A stretch of 64,000 bases of DNA from Dioscorea cayenensis subsp. rotundata (Eukaryota; Streptophyta; Magnoliopsida; Dioscoreales; Dioscoreaceae): contig NC_052475.1 of the NCBI RefSeq assembly GCF_009730915.1, forward strand, positions 24,923,016-24,987,015, read 5' to 3'. Numbering within the stretch: the first letter of the stretch is position 1; each line of letters begins with the position of its first letter. Shown in pieces: positions 1-10,090 of this stretch. The notes below the pieces were generated by a model. It was not told the origin of the DNA and ran no database searches. It saw nothing but the letters and a program-made list of their open reading frames with translations. Made by a program: the position numbers and the translations under genes.

Positions 1-1
1 T

Positions 2-1147
2 GAAATCCCCCCAGCCTTCGTCAAAGCTCTTGACTTACTTGAATCTCCTTTCCGCAACCTTCTCTCCGATCACCACCCAGACTGCATCATCTCCGACATC
101 TTCTACTCCTGGTCATCGGACGTCGCTGCCGAATTCGGCATCCCAAGGTTAGTTTTCCAAGGCATGGGTTTCTTCTCCCTTATCCTCACCGGCATCGTCT
201 CTCAGTTAAAGACACACGAGACCGTCACCGGAGACGACGAGCCTTTCATAGTACCAATGATACCTCATGAGATCAAGCTCATGAGGTCAGAACTCCCCAC
301 CTACGTCTTGAAACCGAACGATGATATTCGTAGGATGGCCAAAGCTCAGGATAAGAGCTACGGCATGATCATGAACACTTTCCATGAATTAGAAGCAGAG
401 TACGTTGGGCTCCTCAAGATGTCATGGCACATGCGTGTGTGGCTCGTCGGTCCTGTCTCTCTTTGCAACCAAGGTCTTCTCGACCGCGGCAGTGAAGCTC
501 CGGCGCATGTCTCCCACCAGTGCCTCAAATGGCTCGACAGTAAAGAACCAGGGTCGGTTCTTTACGTGTGTTTTGGGAGTTTGGGCAAGTTCACGCCCAT
601 GCAGATGCGTGAAATAGCGTCTGGGCTTTTGGGTTCTGGACACCAGTTTATTTGGGTGGTGAAAAGCTCCGGCGAGACTCCACCGTTGGTGGATGAAGAG
701 AAGGGTTTGGTTGTTGATGGTTGGGCTCCTCAAGTGTTGATATTGAACCATCCGGCGGTTGGAGGGTTCATGACGCACTGTGGTTGGAACTCAAGCTTGG
801 AAGGGATTACCGCCGGCTTGCCGATGATCACTTGGCCGTTGTTTGCTGAACAGTTCTTCAATGAGAAGTTGATAGTGGAGGTGTTGAGGGTTGGGGTGTC
901 TGTTGGGTTTAAGCAATGTTGTATGGATATGGAGAGGAGGAAGGTGGTGAAAGGAGAGGTGATAGAGGTGGCTGTGAAGAGGTTGATGGGTGGAGAAGTG
1001 GAGGCCGTTGAGAGGAAGAAGAGAGCAAAGGAGTTAAGTAAAAAGGCCAAGATGGCCTTTGGTCAAGGTGGTTCGTCACACAGTGATGTGAGTGGATTAA
1101 TTCAAGAATTGGTTGACCTTAAGGCTAATAAAACAAAAGCTACTTAA
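2..1147 (+). CDS. UDP-glycosyltransferase, UGT73-like, 5'-truncated by the window edge
   Basis: The protein would transfer a sugar, probably glucose from UDP-glucose, to a small acceptor such as a flavonoid or terpenoid in the cytosol. The frame is open from base 2, upstream of the first internal ATG at 164, so the true start lies outside the window. The upstream codons read like the N-domain of UGT73 enzymes (PDCIISDIFYSWSSDVAAEFGIP). The C-domain holds a complete 44-residue PSPG box at 722-853, from WAPQ to FAEQ, with the HCGWNS core and a final Gln that usually goes with UDP-glucose. The C-terminal GGSSHSD motif is also family-typical. One oddity: between the WVVK strand and the PSPG box, the usual W-[LI]-P-x-G-F-E-x-R segment is missing, about 10-13 residues. 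No frameshift or stop is seen. The acceptor cannot be told from sequence. Confidence 0.9.
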   Translation, partial: EIPPAFVKALDLLESPFRNLLSDHHPDCIISDIFYSWSSDVAAEFGIPRLVFQGMGFFSLILTGIVSQLKTHETVTGDDEPFIVPMIPHEIKLMRSELPTYVLKPNDDIRRMAKAQDKSYGMIMNTFHELEAEYVGLLKMSWHMRVWLVGPVSLCNQGLLDRGSEAPAHVSHQCLKWLDSKEPGSVLYVCFGSLGKFTPMQMREIASGLLGSGHQFIWVVKSSGETPPLVDEEKGLVVDGWAPQVLILNHPAVGGFMTHCGWNSSLEGITAGLPMITWPLFAEQFFNEKLIVEVLRVGVSVGFKQCCMDMERRKVVKGEVIEVAVKRLMGGEVEAVERKKRAKELSKKAKMAFGQGGSSHSDVSGLIQELVDLKANKTKAT

Positions 1148-1896
1148 ATCTCGGTGTTCAAGCTCTGGTTTTGTTTGTTTGTGGTGGGTCAATGGTTTCT
1201 CAATATTTGTGATTTTATTTTATTTTATTTTTTTGAAAACTTTGCTCTTAATTTAAGTCTTGTATATTAATTGGAATAAATGCTTTCGGGGAATAATTTG
1301 TATGTTAATTTACAAATTTTTAATAGTAGCTTCAAATTTTTTTATTAAAATAAATAAAATATAAATTGAAAAAGAACTGAACTAAAAAAAAAAATTACAA
1401 ACAATGGATGGAAACTACAAGAACTTGAAAATATATAGCCAGGTGAAAAGGCCGAGTTGCTAAGATTGCTTAGTGAATTGTTATATCAAAAAACATGTTT
1501 CCTCGTTCAAGCAAGAGAAAGGTTTTATAGGTTGATCACTTCAGGTGAGCAGCTGGTGAAGATTCTACTACAATGCCTGGCAGGGTTGGGAGACTAGCAA
1601 ATATTCCAAAGCTAGGAATTTCTGGTGGTGGTTCTCATTTTTCTTTACTATCATAATCCACCTCATCAATCCGTCTCATCGAACATAGGGGAGTGAGGGA
1701 TTCAATACTACCTGCATTGAAAAGGTCGCCTTAGGTGAGTTGGCAAACACAAGAGACTTGGTCGTTGCTCAAGATTGTGGAGCATGAAACTCAGGATCGG
1801 CAGGGAATTTAATTAGACCCATTGAAGTAACAGGAGGATTAGTAGAGTTTTTAAAGGGAGGGAGGCCCAGTAACATGCTTGGAGCCTTCATTCATA
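1148..1896. other. intergenic: UGT 3' flank and unidentified decayed sequence
   Basis: The first part (1148-1390) is AT-rich 3' flank of the UGT gene, with several AATAAA-like stretches near 1275-1370. From about 1390 to 1896 base composition is more balanced and short open stretches appear on the minus strand, all interrupted by stops. It may be another old transposon remnant, but I cannot assign it. Confidence 0.4.
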
Positions 1897-1904
1897 ACCG
1901 GGCG
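1897..1904. repeat. left target-site duplication of the hAT element
   Basis: The 8-bp sequence ACCGGGCG matches the right flank ATTGGGCG (3631-3638) at 6 of 8 positions. An 8-bp duplication is diagnostic for hAT insertion. Confidence 0.65.
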
Positions 1905-3630
1905 TAGAGGTGCAAGATGGGCCGGCTCGGCCTGGTACGGCCCTGGCACGGTGCGGCCCGAGCACTGTACATGCTCAGGCCAGCTGGGCTGGGCCGTGCC
2001 GGGCCTGGCGGCTCTTTTTTTTTAAATTAATTTAAAATATAAAATTTGTAAATTCTTTAAAAATATTGTAAAAATTGTAAAAAAATACTTAAAAAATACT
2101 AAAATTAAGAAAATTTTTTTAAAAAAAAATCTAAATATCATAAAATATAAGTTTCTTGATTGTAAAAAATATACAACACATAAAGATTATAGAAAAAATA
2201 ATTAAAAAATATGCAAAAAATTTAAATTTACATGAATAGAAAATTACATAGAAAAAATAGAGATAAATTAAAAATAAATTACAAATAGATGTAGGAAAAA
2301 AATTGCCATTTATTTAAAAACTATGAAAACAACTTAGAAAATTTCAAACTTCGAAACAATTTAGAAAAAATTACAAACTTCGAAAACAATTTAGAAAATT
2401 ACAAACTTCAAACTTCATATGATTAATCTATTTTTTCATCAACACGGGTTGAAGTTGAACTCTCGGATGGTGTAAGGCCCTCTCCGATATCACTACCTTC
2501 TTCATGTATTTGTTGTTCTTGTAACCTATTTTCTGTTTCTAACCAATTTTGCAACCCATTTTCTTGCATTTTCATTGGAAAAAAACAAAAGTTCCAATAC
2601 TTGAATTTGCAAAACTAATTTGTGTTTGGGAAGGATCATTTTGACTAGTATTATGTTTGTCGGCATGCCTTTTCAAATGACCCGTTCCACCCGAAGTTTG
2701 ACAAGAAAAATCTTTTTTGCATTTTTTACAAACGGCACGAGTCCCTTTGTTTGGAATTTCAACAATAATATAAAATTGCCATACACCCAAAGTTCTTTTT
2801 CTTGTGCTTGTTGGAGGCTTGCTACTAGATGCTCCCATATTAGGGGATTCAGTAACAGGCTCATGCTCAAGTTGTGAATCATCAAAATTTTTGGAGTTGT
2901 TTTCATTAAAAAAAAAAAACGGTGCATCGAAAGGAAAATTGGGAGAGCCGGCCATTATAAAAAATAAAAAAAGGTTTAGGGTTACCTCAACCTTGATGAT
3001 GTAAATTTAATTCATGGTTTTCTTGAAAAGTCCGAATTGATGAATTGATGAAAAGGTGGGGGAATTGCCGGATTGATGAAACACTTCAGCCGGATTTGAC
3101 AAACTTCAAATCTTGAACTTTAAGAGATTGTGAACTAAGAGAGCTTGGAGTCTTCAATGCTTGAGAGATTAGAACAAGAATGAGTAATTTGGCATGGAGA
3201 AATATGTAAGTGTTTGAGGGTATTTATAGGTTTTTTAAAATTTTCTAATTCCCAAAATACCCTTGTAAACTAGCCGTTTATTGTTGTTAAAAAGGGTAAA
3301 AAAAGTAATTATATTTCAAAGTCTAAAATAGCCTTAAAAACTAGTTGTTTTATAGTTGTTAGAGGGGCTATAAATGTCATTTTCTTGTATTTAAATAGTT
3401 GAAGAAACAAATAATAAAAAAAAAATGGTGGGCCGTGTCGGGCCGGCCCGCGTGCTTGGGCCAGCCTAGCCCAGGCGGTCCACCAACATGTGGCCTGGCA
3501 CGGCCCAGAGATATGGGCCGTGCCACGGCCTAACTGATCGTAGTCGTCGGGTGCCGAGGGCCGAGCACGGACCAAACCGTCTTTGGGCCGTCTGCGGGCT
3601 CGAGCGAGCACGGCCCAGTTTGCAACTCTA
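1905..3630 (-). mobile_element. non-autonomous hAT transposon with a BED zinc finger remnant
   Basis: The ends form terminal inverted repeats. The left end reads TAGAGGTGCAAGATGGGCCG and the reverse complement of the right end reads TAGAGTTGCAAACTGGGCCG, matching the common plant hAT pattern. Both subterminal regions are GC-rich with many GGGCCG/CGGCCC motifs, while the interior is very AT-rich. The 8-bp flanks are ACCGGGCG (1897-1904) and ATTGGGCG (3631-3638). They match at 6 of 8 positions and differ by two C/T transitions, as expected for an old methylated insertion. The only recognisable coding part is the BED-finger ORF on the minus strand. No catalytic transposase or dimerisation domain is seen, so the element is a deletion derivative. 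Confidence 0.8.
2572..2955 (-). pseudogene. hAT transposase N-terminal fragment, BED-type zinc finger
   Basis: This 127-residue open frame starts MAGSPNFPFD and carries a BED-type DNA-binding finger in its second half: C-x2-C (VCKKCKKDF), then GGTGHLKRHADKH giving H-x4-H. The stretch between about residues 55 and 103 resembles the start of plant hAT transposases (zinc finger BED domain proteins). A family protein has 600-700 residues with a central RNase H-like fold and a C-terminal hAT dimerisation domain. Here the frame ends shortly after the finger and no later domain is visible downstream on the minus strand. It lies inside the hAT element. It could still bind element ends if expressed, but I see no evidence of expression. 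Confidence 0.7.
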
Positions 3631-3638
3631 ATTGGGCG

Positions 3639-4158
3639 GTACTTTTTATGTTCCAAAATATATGTAAGGAAAAAATTTTCTTTCAAAATAGTTGTTGTTT
3701 TACATTATCTAGACAATATTTATTCTATTTTTTAATTTTACCTATTTTTAATTTTCTAAATTATATAGATGAAGAGAATAATATTTATAATAAAAAAATG
3801 CATGGTTTTAAAAGAAGGATAGTTTAGTAATATGATTGTTTTTTTATGTTAAAATTTAGATAATTTAATAAAATCTTTCATCCTTATGCAATATCCTTAA
3901 ATCACATGTATTTAGAAACGGAAAAAAGTGGAGGAGTAGATTTTTAACAAGAAGTGGTCCAATGATCACTTTACTGCAATCAAAGGAATTACTGCTGTGA
4001 AGCTTGGAGGAATAATATTCCAGTGAAGTTATATGTGTGAAACTAGACACGTCTTTGTGAAGTACAGCCACCGAAAGTTGTTAGTTTGCAACTAATTTAG
4101 TGATAGGTGGTTAGCTGGCATGTAAGAGACAAACTTAGAAGGTTCGATTATACAAACA
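3639..4158. other. intergenic AT-rich sequence
   Basis: AT-rich sequence between the hAT element and the LINE relic. Short open frames are present but have no recognisable domain or codon pattern. I see no gene here. Confidence 0.4.
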
Positions 4159-4405
4159 TCAACTGGGTTTGTGTTCTGGAACAAAGGTTGATACAACAGT
4201 TGGACTCTGGTGAGAGTGACATGGGGCCTTCATAGCTGCCATGGGCGAGGCTGGAGGGTCAAGCTCCACTAACGGGCCGGACTCAGCCTGCTTCGAAGGG
4301 GCGATTGGAGGTTCAAACAACTCAGCTGCCTGGGGGCGGCTGTAGTGGACGGGTTTATGCACCGCTGGAGGGGGATGCTCTTCACTTTGCAGTTTGCATG
4401 CATGA
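4159..4405 (-). pseudogene. 3' part of an interrupted LINE ORF1-like relic, proline-rich
   Basis: On the minus strand this stretch is open and proline-rich (for example PPPAVHKPVHYSRPQ and PLVELDPPASP). Its upstream neighbour on the minus strand, the ORF1-like relic at about 6944-8120, is separated from it by the solo LTR at 4406-6943. Removing the LTR and one copy of its 5-bp target repeat joins the two pieces. I infer that they were one coding region. Proline-rich tails are common in plant retroelement ORF1/gag proteins, but this segment alone is not diagnostic. Confidence 0.35.
4401..4405. repeat. target-site duplication CATGA of the solo LTR
   Basis: CATGA directly precedes the TG start of the LTR and recurs at 6944-6948 directly after its CA end. 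Five base pairs is the usual size for LTR retrotransposon insertions. Confidence 0.65.
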
Positions 4406-6943
4406 TGTAATATTTGCAACCTTGGCCTTGTTGACCAAGTTGACCAGAGCTATTTCTTTTTTTCCTTTGACTGTTTGACAGCATTATGGGATTCCTGACA
4501 CTGTACACTGCAACCTTGCTTCTCACCAGGCTGACTTCTCCCCCGTGATGCTTCAGTCTTGTCATGGTAGGTGGGAGAGGCATCCTTCTTCTTCTTCTTC
4601 TTCTAAATAGCAACCTTCCTTTGAGTTTGGAGGTAGCAACCTTCATTTGAGTTACGGACTGAAGAGGTCAGCCGTGAGGAGGATCTCGGAGTCGCAGCGC
4701 CTTGGGTTTGACAGCGGCGAGGGAGGTTGGAGATTCACCATCTCTTTCTTCTTCAAGCTTCAGGTTAGCATCTAGGGTGTTTGTGGATGAAGCTTCTTGT
4801 TAGATCTCTCTTCTAAGCTTGGTTGTGGCTGTTCTTGTGGATTGTTGTGTTGTTTCCATGTCTTGTTGAGGCCTGCACCTTAACTTTTTGGTTTAGAAGA
4901 ATATTTATCTTGTTTGTAATTCTTGAAGCTTAAAGCTTGGGTTCATGCATCCTTGAAGCCTATCTGGTGTTGTTTGTGTCCATCTTGGTTGATCTATTCA
5001 GTCAGCATGCTTAAACTTTAGAGAGTTTTACATTTGTTGATCTTGCTTTGTGGGTATGTATGTATATATCTTGTATATGTGAATGGAAGTGATTGAGACC
5101 TTAATCTTGTTGATAATTTTATTTTGTTAAAAGCTTGACTGTCCCATTGCTTTGTTAGTTTTGAACTTCTTAATTTGAGAAGATGGTTGTAAGCCTGAGG
5201 TTGTGTTAAGCTTGCAAACTTAGTCAAATTCTCGTGTTACTGTTCACATGTCATCTAAAACCTTGAGTTAGCAATGAGAACATTGTGAGTGGGAGTAAAC
5301 CTTGGTTGTTGACTTTAGATCCTTGCTTAGCTTTTTAGAGAAAAGCTTTCATGCTTGTAAACTTGGAAACTTTGAGTATGCAGCCATTTTGTTTAGGTTG
5401 CTATTATTATTCACGCTTTGGTCTAGCATGACCTCTTGTTATCTTGTCATGATAGCTTACTATTTTGGTTATGTATTTAATTTGTGGTTATATTAACCTG
5501 ATGCCTTAGTTTGTTTGGAATCCTCTTTGTCTAATCTTGGGGTTGTTGGGTTTTGTGTTAGTTTAATCATTTATAAGGATGTCCTTAATTTAGCTTTAAT
5601 GGTGTTTAAGGCTGGACAACATGTGAATTTGGTTGAATGAGATCTTAACCTTCTAGACCCTAAGTGTTTTCTGAAATTTTCTTTTTTGCTTATATATCTT
5701 CAACTATAGGTTCTGTAAACTTGAAGTGGATTCTAGAAGCATGGTTATCATGTTTTATGTTTATCTTATACTTATGTGAATTTGTACTAGTATATATATT
5801 CAGTTATTTTTGATAGTTGGAATTTTAATTGCCATCCTTGAACCCTGCATATCGGGTTATTATTTAGATACATAGGTATTTGACTGTGCTTGACTTATCA
5901 TGCAATGATTGTAAATTCTTCCTCCAGCGCCTTAGTTGTAGTAGGCCTGACCCAAGACTTAATTCTAAGTAGAGCTTTTGTTGGTTAGATTTTGTAGCGA
6001 GCCCTAGTTCGCGAGACTTGGTGAACCCGACTCTGTAGCTCGGAGCCAAGTAGGCTCTCGCACCCGCAAATTCCGTATTTCTGATAATTATTATGTACTT
6101 AAGTTATTTCATTATTTTTGGTAATTTTATTTAATTATTTATTTACTTACTTGTCATTTATTTATTTATTTGTTCTATTTATTCAGTATTTTCTCTGTCT
6201 GTATTTCGTATTTCTGCGGGTTTTTAGTACATCTCCATTTCTGGCTCGCCCAGCTAGGAGGAGTAAGTCCTAGCCATGTGCACATATTTTTTGTAGTAGC
6301 GCTACCCCCCGACTGTGGTCGAAGATCCGGCTTCGACTGTTGATATTCTGTTCTGTTCTGTCCCGACTTCACAGTCGATGATCCAGCCTCGTGCTGTCAA
6401 CTTCTGTTATTAGGCAGGGAGATGTACATGGCTGTTTCTGCGTGTTTTCCGTAGTTTTGGGATTATTTCTGTATTCTGCTTATTTTCTGCATTCTGTATG
6501 AATTATGATCTATTATTCTGCAATACATGTTTTATCTGTTGTTTCTGCGATCCTACTGGGCCCTTGTAGGTCATGCACTCTGTGAATTCTGTTATCGTAG
6601 GAGAAGATCAAGTCTAGAATCGGGGAGTGTCTGGGAGTCATATTGTCTGTTTCTGTCAGTATCTCTGTATTACTCCTTTTGTGAGTGTAAGGCTTGTATG
6701 CTGACTGTATTTGTGTTTTGCAAACTGTTGAGTTGTATTTGTATTCTGTAGGGCTGCTAAAGCCCGTACTTGTAGTATTTCAGTTTTTAGTATCATATTC
6801 GTGCTTCTGTATTACTGTTCATATCTGCTTGTTAGGGTTGACTCTGACCATGTCAAATCGGAGGTCTTGCACCCAATGGGGCCCAGTCCCACTAGATGCG
6901 GCCGATCTGTCAGCGGACCCGGCTATTGGGCTGGGGCGTGACA
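4406..6943. mobile_element. solo LTR, probably Ty3/Gypsy (Del/Tekay-like)
   Basis: The stretch begins TGTAATATTTGCAACC and ends GGGGCGTGACA, the TG...CA ends of an LTR. It is flanked on both sides by the exact 5-bp direct repeat CATGA (4401-4405 and 6944-6948). Length is 2538 bp, with no coding region, primer-binding site or second LTR nearby, so it is a solo LTR left by recombination between two LTRs. The large size, the GC-rich patches near 6000-6400 and the GGGGCGTGACA end resemble Del/Tekay chromovirus LTRs. The lineage call is inference from memory of the family, not alignment. It lies inside a LINE ORF1-like relic. Confidence 0.65.
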
Positions 6944-6948
6944 CATGA

Positions 6949-8120
6949 TGACGTGGGCTTGGGTTCGATGTCTCGCCTTGTCTCACAGCCGTCTGTTGTG
7001 CCTCGGGATTAGATCGCGAGATCCGCAGCAGGAGGCTCTGCGAGCGCCGGAGCTAGGCTCAACAACCTGACCGGAGAACATCAGAGGGGGAGAGGGAGTT
7101 GCGCTCAACCACTGGTCCCTTCTCCTGGCCTCCGAGTCCCCGGTGAGAACTAGGCTCGACCGCCGGCCATGTCGCCTGTTCTCTGTGCGTCGACTGGTGA
7201 GATCAGCCCAAACTGCTTAAGAGCTTCTAAGGTCGTCAACGGGGTCAAGGGTGTTTTCCCCATGTTGTTACATGATAGATCTCTCTGAGGGTATGGCAAT
7301 GCGTCTCTTTTACTATACTGAAGATCTGAACGGACCGACGAGAGTGCGGGGTTGAGTGGCGGTCGGAGTGGCCTCGATGACATGCACCTCGTAGTGCTTT
7401 GTGTGCCCACAAGTAGTTCTATTTCGTGTGGCAAGGTGACAACGGGGTGAAGTCTCACAAGGGCGCAAACGAACTCCAAGGAAGTCACTGAGTTGTTCTC
7501 TGCACTCCGACGAGGTCCCCACCGGACGAACAATCTCCAGGGTGGAACCATGACTCCAGCAGTGAAGTGGGAGGTTCGTTAGTGTGATCCAACAGGCCGC
7601 GTCCGACCCAATCGAACCTATCTCTAGTGACCATTTTGCCAAACCGATGGTGCAATGGTCGTATTTTCCGTTGAGGTGGAAAGGACTGAGTTCCTCGGCC
7701 ATGCGTGCATCTTCCTCGGTCTTGAAAGAGACCCAAATAATTGTCTATTTGCAAAAAGGGCGACCTTGACGATCTGGGTGCCGAGCATGCTTGAGAGACC
7801 GACCATCAACTCTATCTCCGACATCTGGCGTCGAGGACTGATGCTATGGAGAATCTGGAGAGCTGCTTCCTCGCCTTTCCGATGTCTTCGGTGGTGAACG
7901 GCATTGAGGCCAAAGATCTGGGTGGAAGACAAGGGACGTCGCCATGCTCGGACGGGGTTGGGACTTCGGGTTTCTGGATTGGAGACAGCTTCCTCTTCGA
8001 TCTGATGCGTTTCCGACGCGGCGACCAGGGTGTAGCTCGTGCTAGGCTTGAGAGTGCCTTGAAGACTGGACGTGCTCCGCCGAAGTTACCAATAGCGCCG
8101 CCCAGGAGCGTCCACATCCT
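6949..8120 (-). pseudogene. decayed LINE ORF1 / DUF4283-like gag relic
   Basis: Read on the minus strand with two or three frame changes, this GC-richer region gives a protein resembling the DUF4283 domain of plant LINE ORF1 and gag-like proteins. The successive signs are LSRFSIASVLDARCRR, then FKTEEDARMAEELSPFHLNG, then the diagnostic ACWITLTNLPLHCWS, equivalent to the family's W-V-R-L-x-G-L-P-L-H-x-W. A typical downstream strand with HYEVHVIE follows. Frames used are about 8117-7812, 7898-7680, 7702-7313 and 7551-7150. Stops and frame changes show that it is dead. The match is from memory of the family and needs a profile search. The relic continues past the solo LTR at 4159-4405. Confidence 0.5.
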
Positions 8121-8247
8121 CCTTTTTACAGGATACCATCAAGTGTGGCCACTCTGCTTTTTGTCGATACCTTTCCTTTCAAAAATCCATTTAAATTTTT
8201 GTTTTTTTTTTAAAAAAAATAATAATAAGAAACAGTTGAATGTTTAG

Positions 8248-8256
8248 AAAAAATAA
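8248..8256. repeat. 9-bp target-site duplication of the MULE
   Basis: AAAAAATAA here is identical to 10982-10990. The sequence is A-rich, so a chance match is possible, but it sits exactly at both element ends. Confidence 0.5.
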
Positions 8257-8561
8257 GGGAAAATTACTATTTACCCCCTACACTGTTTAAAATTTCCCAA
8301 ACAACCCCTGCAAGTTATGAATACCACGGACAACCCTTCCTTTATCATTTTACTTCCTTTTTACCCCTTGTAGGTCACTTGGATTGGGTCCATGTTGTGA
8401 AATTCCATCATTGCCCTTAAAAATGGTGGGAAGAAAACGTCCCAATCACATCATGTCTAACATTTTTTTACATTTCTTCTTTATTTTTCGAAAACAAACT
8501 TTGGAAGACTTTTTATCCTTGTCCCGTCCTCGTTTCCTTTTTAAAAATTATACTGATTTTT

Positions 8562-8855
8562 TTGTTTAAACATAAATGTTTCCGTTTAAAATTATCAAGT
8601 TTCTGTTTAAATATATCCAGTTTCAGTTTAAACAGAAATGATTTTAGTAGGTATTCGGATTCTACGAGCGTATCCGTCCCACCTCAAGGCCACCCTGACG
8701 ATTTAGTAGGCCTTCCTTACTCGTTAGATCATTTTGAAGTTTTGTCATTGCATGTCGGACAATTTTATGTAGGCGCTAACCATTTAAAAAACTCACTTCA
8801 CTACCACGAGTGCGGACACAATCGTAGATCTTGCAAAGAAACTATCGCCAACTAA
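8562..8855 (+). CDS. small MULE ORF copy 1, transposase-derived fragment
   Basis: A 97-residue frame. Its second half reads LDHFEVLSLHVGQ, then ANHLKNSLHYHECGHNRRSCKE. The LHVGQ-x-F-x-x-x-x-x-L pattern resembles the start of the MuDR transposase N-terminal domain (PF03108), and GHNRRSCK resembles the zinc-knuckle tail of MULE transposases (C-x2-C-x-x-x-GHN-x-x-x-C). I infer an internal-deletion product that fuses the two ends of a transposase. In this copy the residues after HVGQ are FYV instead of RFE. It lies in tandem unit 1. Function, if any, is unknown, and a promoter is not evident. Confidence 0.4.
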   Translation: MFKHKCFRLKLSSFCLNISSFSLNRNDFSRYSDSTSVSVPPQGHPDDLVGLPYSLDHFEVLSLHVGQFYVGANHLKNSLHYHECGHNRRSCKETIAN

Positions 8856-9120
8856 GCATAAATGATAACTTATATTCGTTACATATGTTTGCCACAAACT
8901 ATCGCATATTATTGTACATTTTGCTCGTTATTTATGAAAATCGTTTTCATAAACAAACCCAAATTTAAAATGAAACAATGATATTTAAACATAAACATAG
9001 TTGTATAAGTTAATTATTGATTAATTATCCCAGTTTTTGCTTAAAACTTATGTTTTTTCTCAACTATTATTGTCATGTCCTTGTTTCCGTTTAAAATTAT
9101 ACAGTTTTTTGTCTAAGCTT
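8574..9120 (+). repeat. tandem unit 1 of the MULE triplication (547 bp)
   Basis: The unit starts AAATGTTTCCGTTTAAAATT and contains the first small ORF and an AT-rich spacer. It lacks an 18-bp segment (containing ATGTTATGTCTCTGTTTAA) present in units 2 and 3, and it is the most divergent copy. Confidence 0.85.
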
Positions 9121-9686
9121 AAATGTTTCCGTTTAAATTTATCAAGTCTCTGTTTAAATGTTATGTCTCTGTTTAAATATATCCAGTTTCAGTTTAAACA
9201 GAAATGATTTTAGTAGGTATTCGGATTCTACGAGCGTATCCGTCCCACCTCAAAGCCACCCTGACGATTTAGTAGGCCTTCCTTACTCGTTAGATCATTT
9301 TGAAGTTTTGTCATTGCATGTCGGACAACGTTTTGAAGGCGCTAATCATTTAAAAAACTCATTTCACTACCACGATTGCGGACACAATCGTAGATCTTGC
9401 AAAGAAATTATTGCCAACTAAGCATAAATGATAACTTATATTCGTTACATATGTTTGCCACAAACTATCGCATATTATTGTACATTTTGCTCGTTATTTA
9501 TGAAAATCGTTTTCATAAACAAACCCAAATTTAAAATGAAACAATGATATTTAAACATAAACATAGTTGTATAAGTTAATTATTGATTAATTATCCCAGT
9601 TTTTGCTTAAAACTTATGTTTTTTCTCAACTATTATTGTCATGTCTTTGTTTCCGTTTAAAATTATACAGTTTTTTGTTTACGCTT
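9121..9686 (+). repeat. tandem unit 2 of the MULE triplication (566 bp)
   Basis: Nearly identical to unit 3 in both the ORF and the AT-rich spacer, with only a handful of substitutions visible, so the duplication that produced units 2 and 3 is recent. Confidence 0.85.
9158..9421 (+). CDS. small MULE ORF copy 2, transposase-derived fragment
   Basis: An 87-residue frame, the second copy of the mini-ORF. It keeps HVGQRFEGANHLKNSFHYH followed by DCGHNRRSCKEIIAN. It differs from copy 3 at only a few residues (HD for HE, EI for ET near the end). The frame is intact in spite of the duplication, which could reflect either recency or selection. The domain assignment is the same tentative join of PF03108-like and zinc-knuckle-like ends as in copy 1. 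Confidence 0.4.
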   Translation: MLCLCLNISSFSLNRNDFSRYSDSTSVSVPPQSHPDDLVGLPYSLDHFEVLSLHVGQRFEGANHLKNSFHYHDCGHNRRSCKEIIAN

Positions 9687-10090
9687 AAATGTTTCCGTTT
9701 AAATTTATCAAGTCTCTGTTTAAAATGTTATGTCTCTGTTTAAATATATCCAGTTTCAGTTTAAACAGAAATGATTTTAGTAGGTATTCGGATTCTACGA
9801 GCGTATCCGTCCCACCTCAAGGCCACCCTGACGATTTAGTAGGCCTTCCTTACTCGTTAGATCATTTTGAAGTTTTGTCATTGCATGTCGGACAACGTTT
9901 TGAAGGCGCTAATCATTTAAAAAACTCATTTCACTACCACGAGTGCGGACACAATCGTAGATCTTGCAAAGAAACTATCGCCAACTAAGCATAAATGATA
10001 ACTTATATTCGTTACATATGTTTGCCACAAACTATCACATATTATTGTACATTTTGCTCGTTATTTATGAAAATCGTTTTCATAAACAAA
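9687..10090 (+). repeat. tandem unit 3 of the MULE triplication, 3' incomplete
   Basis: Follows the unit 2 sequence to about 10090 and then passes into a different AT-rich region with inverted TTTAAACAGAAA motifs. Confidence 0.8.
9689..9988 (+). CDS. small MULE ORF copy 3, transposase-derived fragment
   Basis: A 99-residue frame starting MFPFKFIKSLFKM, then continuing into the shared body that ends HECGHNRRSCKETIAN. It is nearly identical to copy 2. The earlier start arises because the GTTTAAA-repeat leader is open in this copy. No signal peptide or membrane segment is evident. It could equally be untranslated element filler. Confidence 0.4.
   Translation: MFPFKFIKSLFKMLCLCLNISSFSLNRNDFSRYSDSTSVSVPPQGHPDDLVGLPYSLDHFEVLSLHVGQRFEGANHLKNSFHYHECGHNRRSCKETIAN

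Noticed and set aside
3309-3686. Minus-strand frame over the GC-rich right end of the hAT element
   Set aside because: Composition comes from the GGGCCG subterminal repeats; no domain, and it spans the element boundary.
4269-4646. Minus-strand arginine-rich frame
   Set aside because: Crosses the solo LTR boundary and comes from a (TTC)n run; not a gene.
6949-8120. GC-rich region as a live single-copy gene
   Set aside because: Frames shift and stop repeatedly; it resembles a retroelement ORF1 relic.
7655-8247. Plus-strand frames (7655-7897, 7846-8247)
   Set aside because: They are shadows of the minus-strand DUF4283-like relic, which has the recognisable motifs.
8574-10090. Regular repeats that could suggest a CRISPR-like array
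   Set aside because: Units are over 500 bp and lie in a eukaryotic transposon; nothing resembles short repeats with unique spacers.
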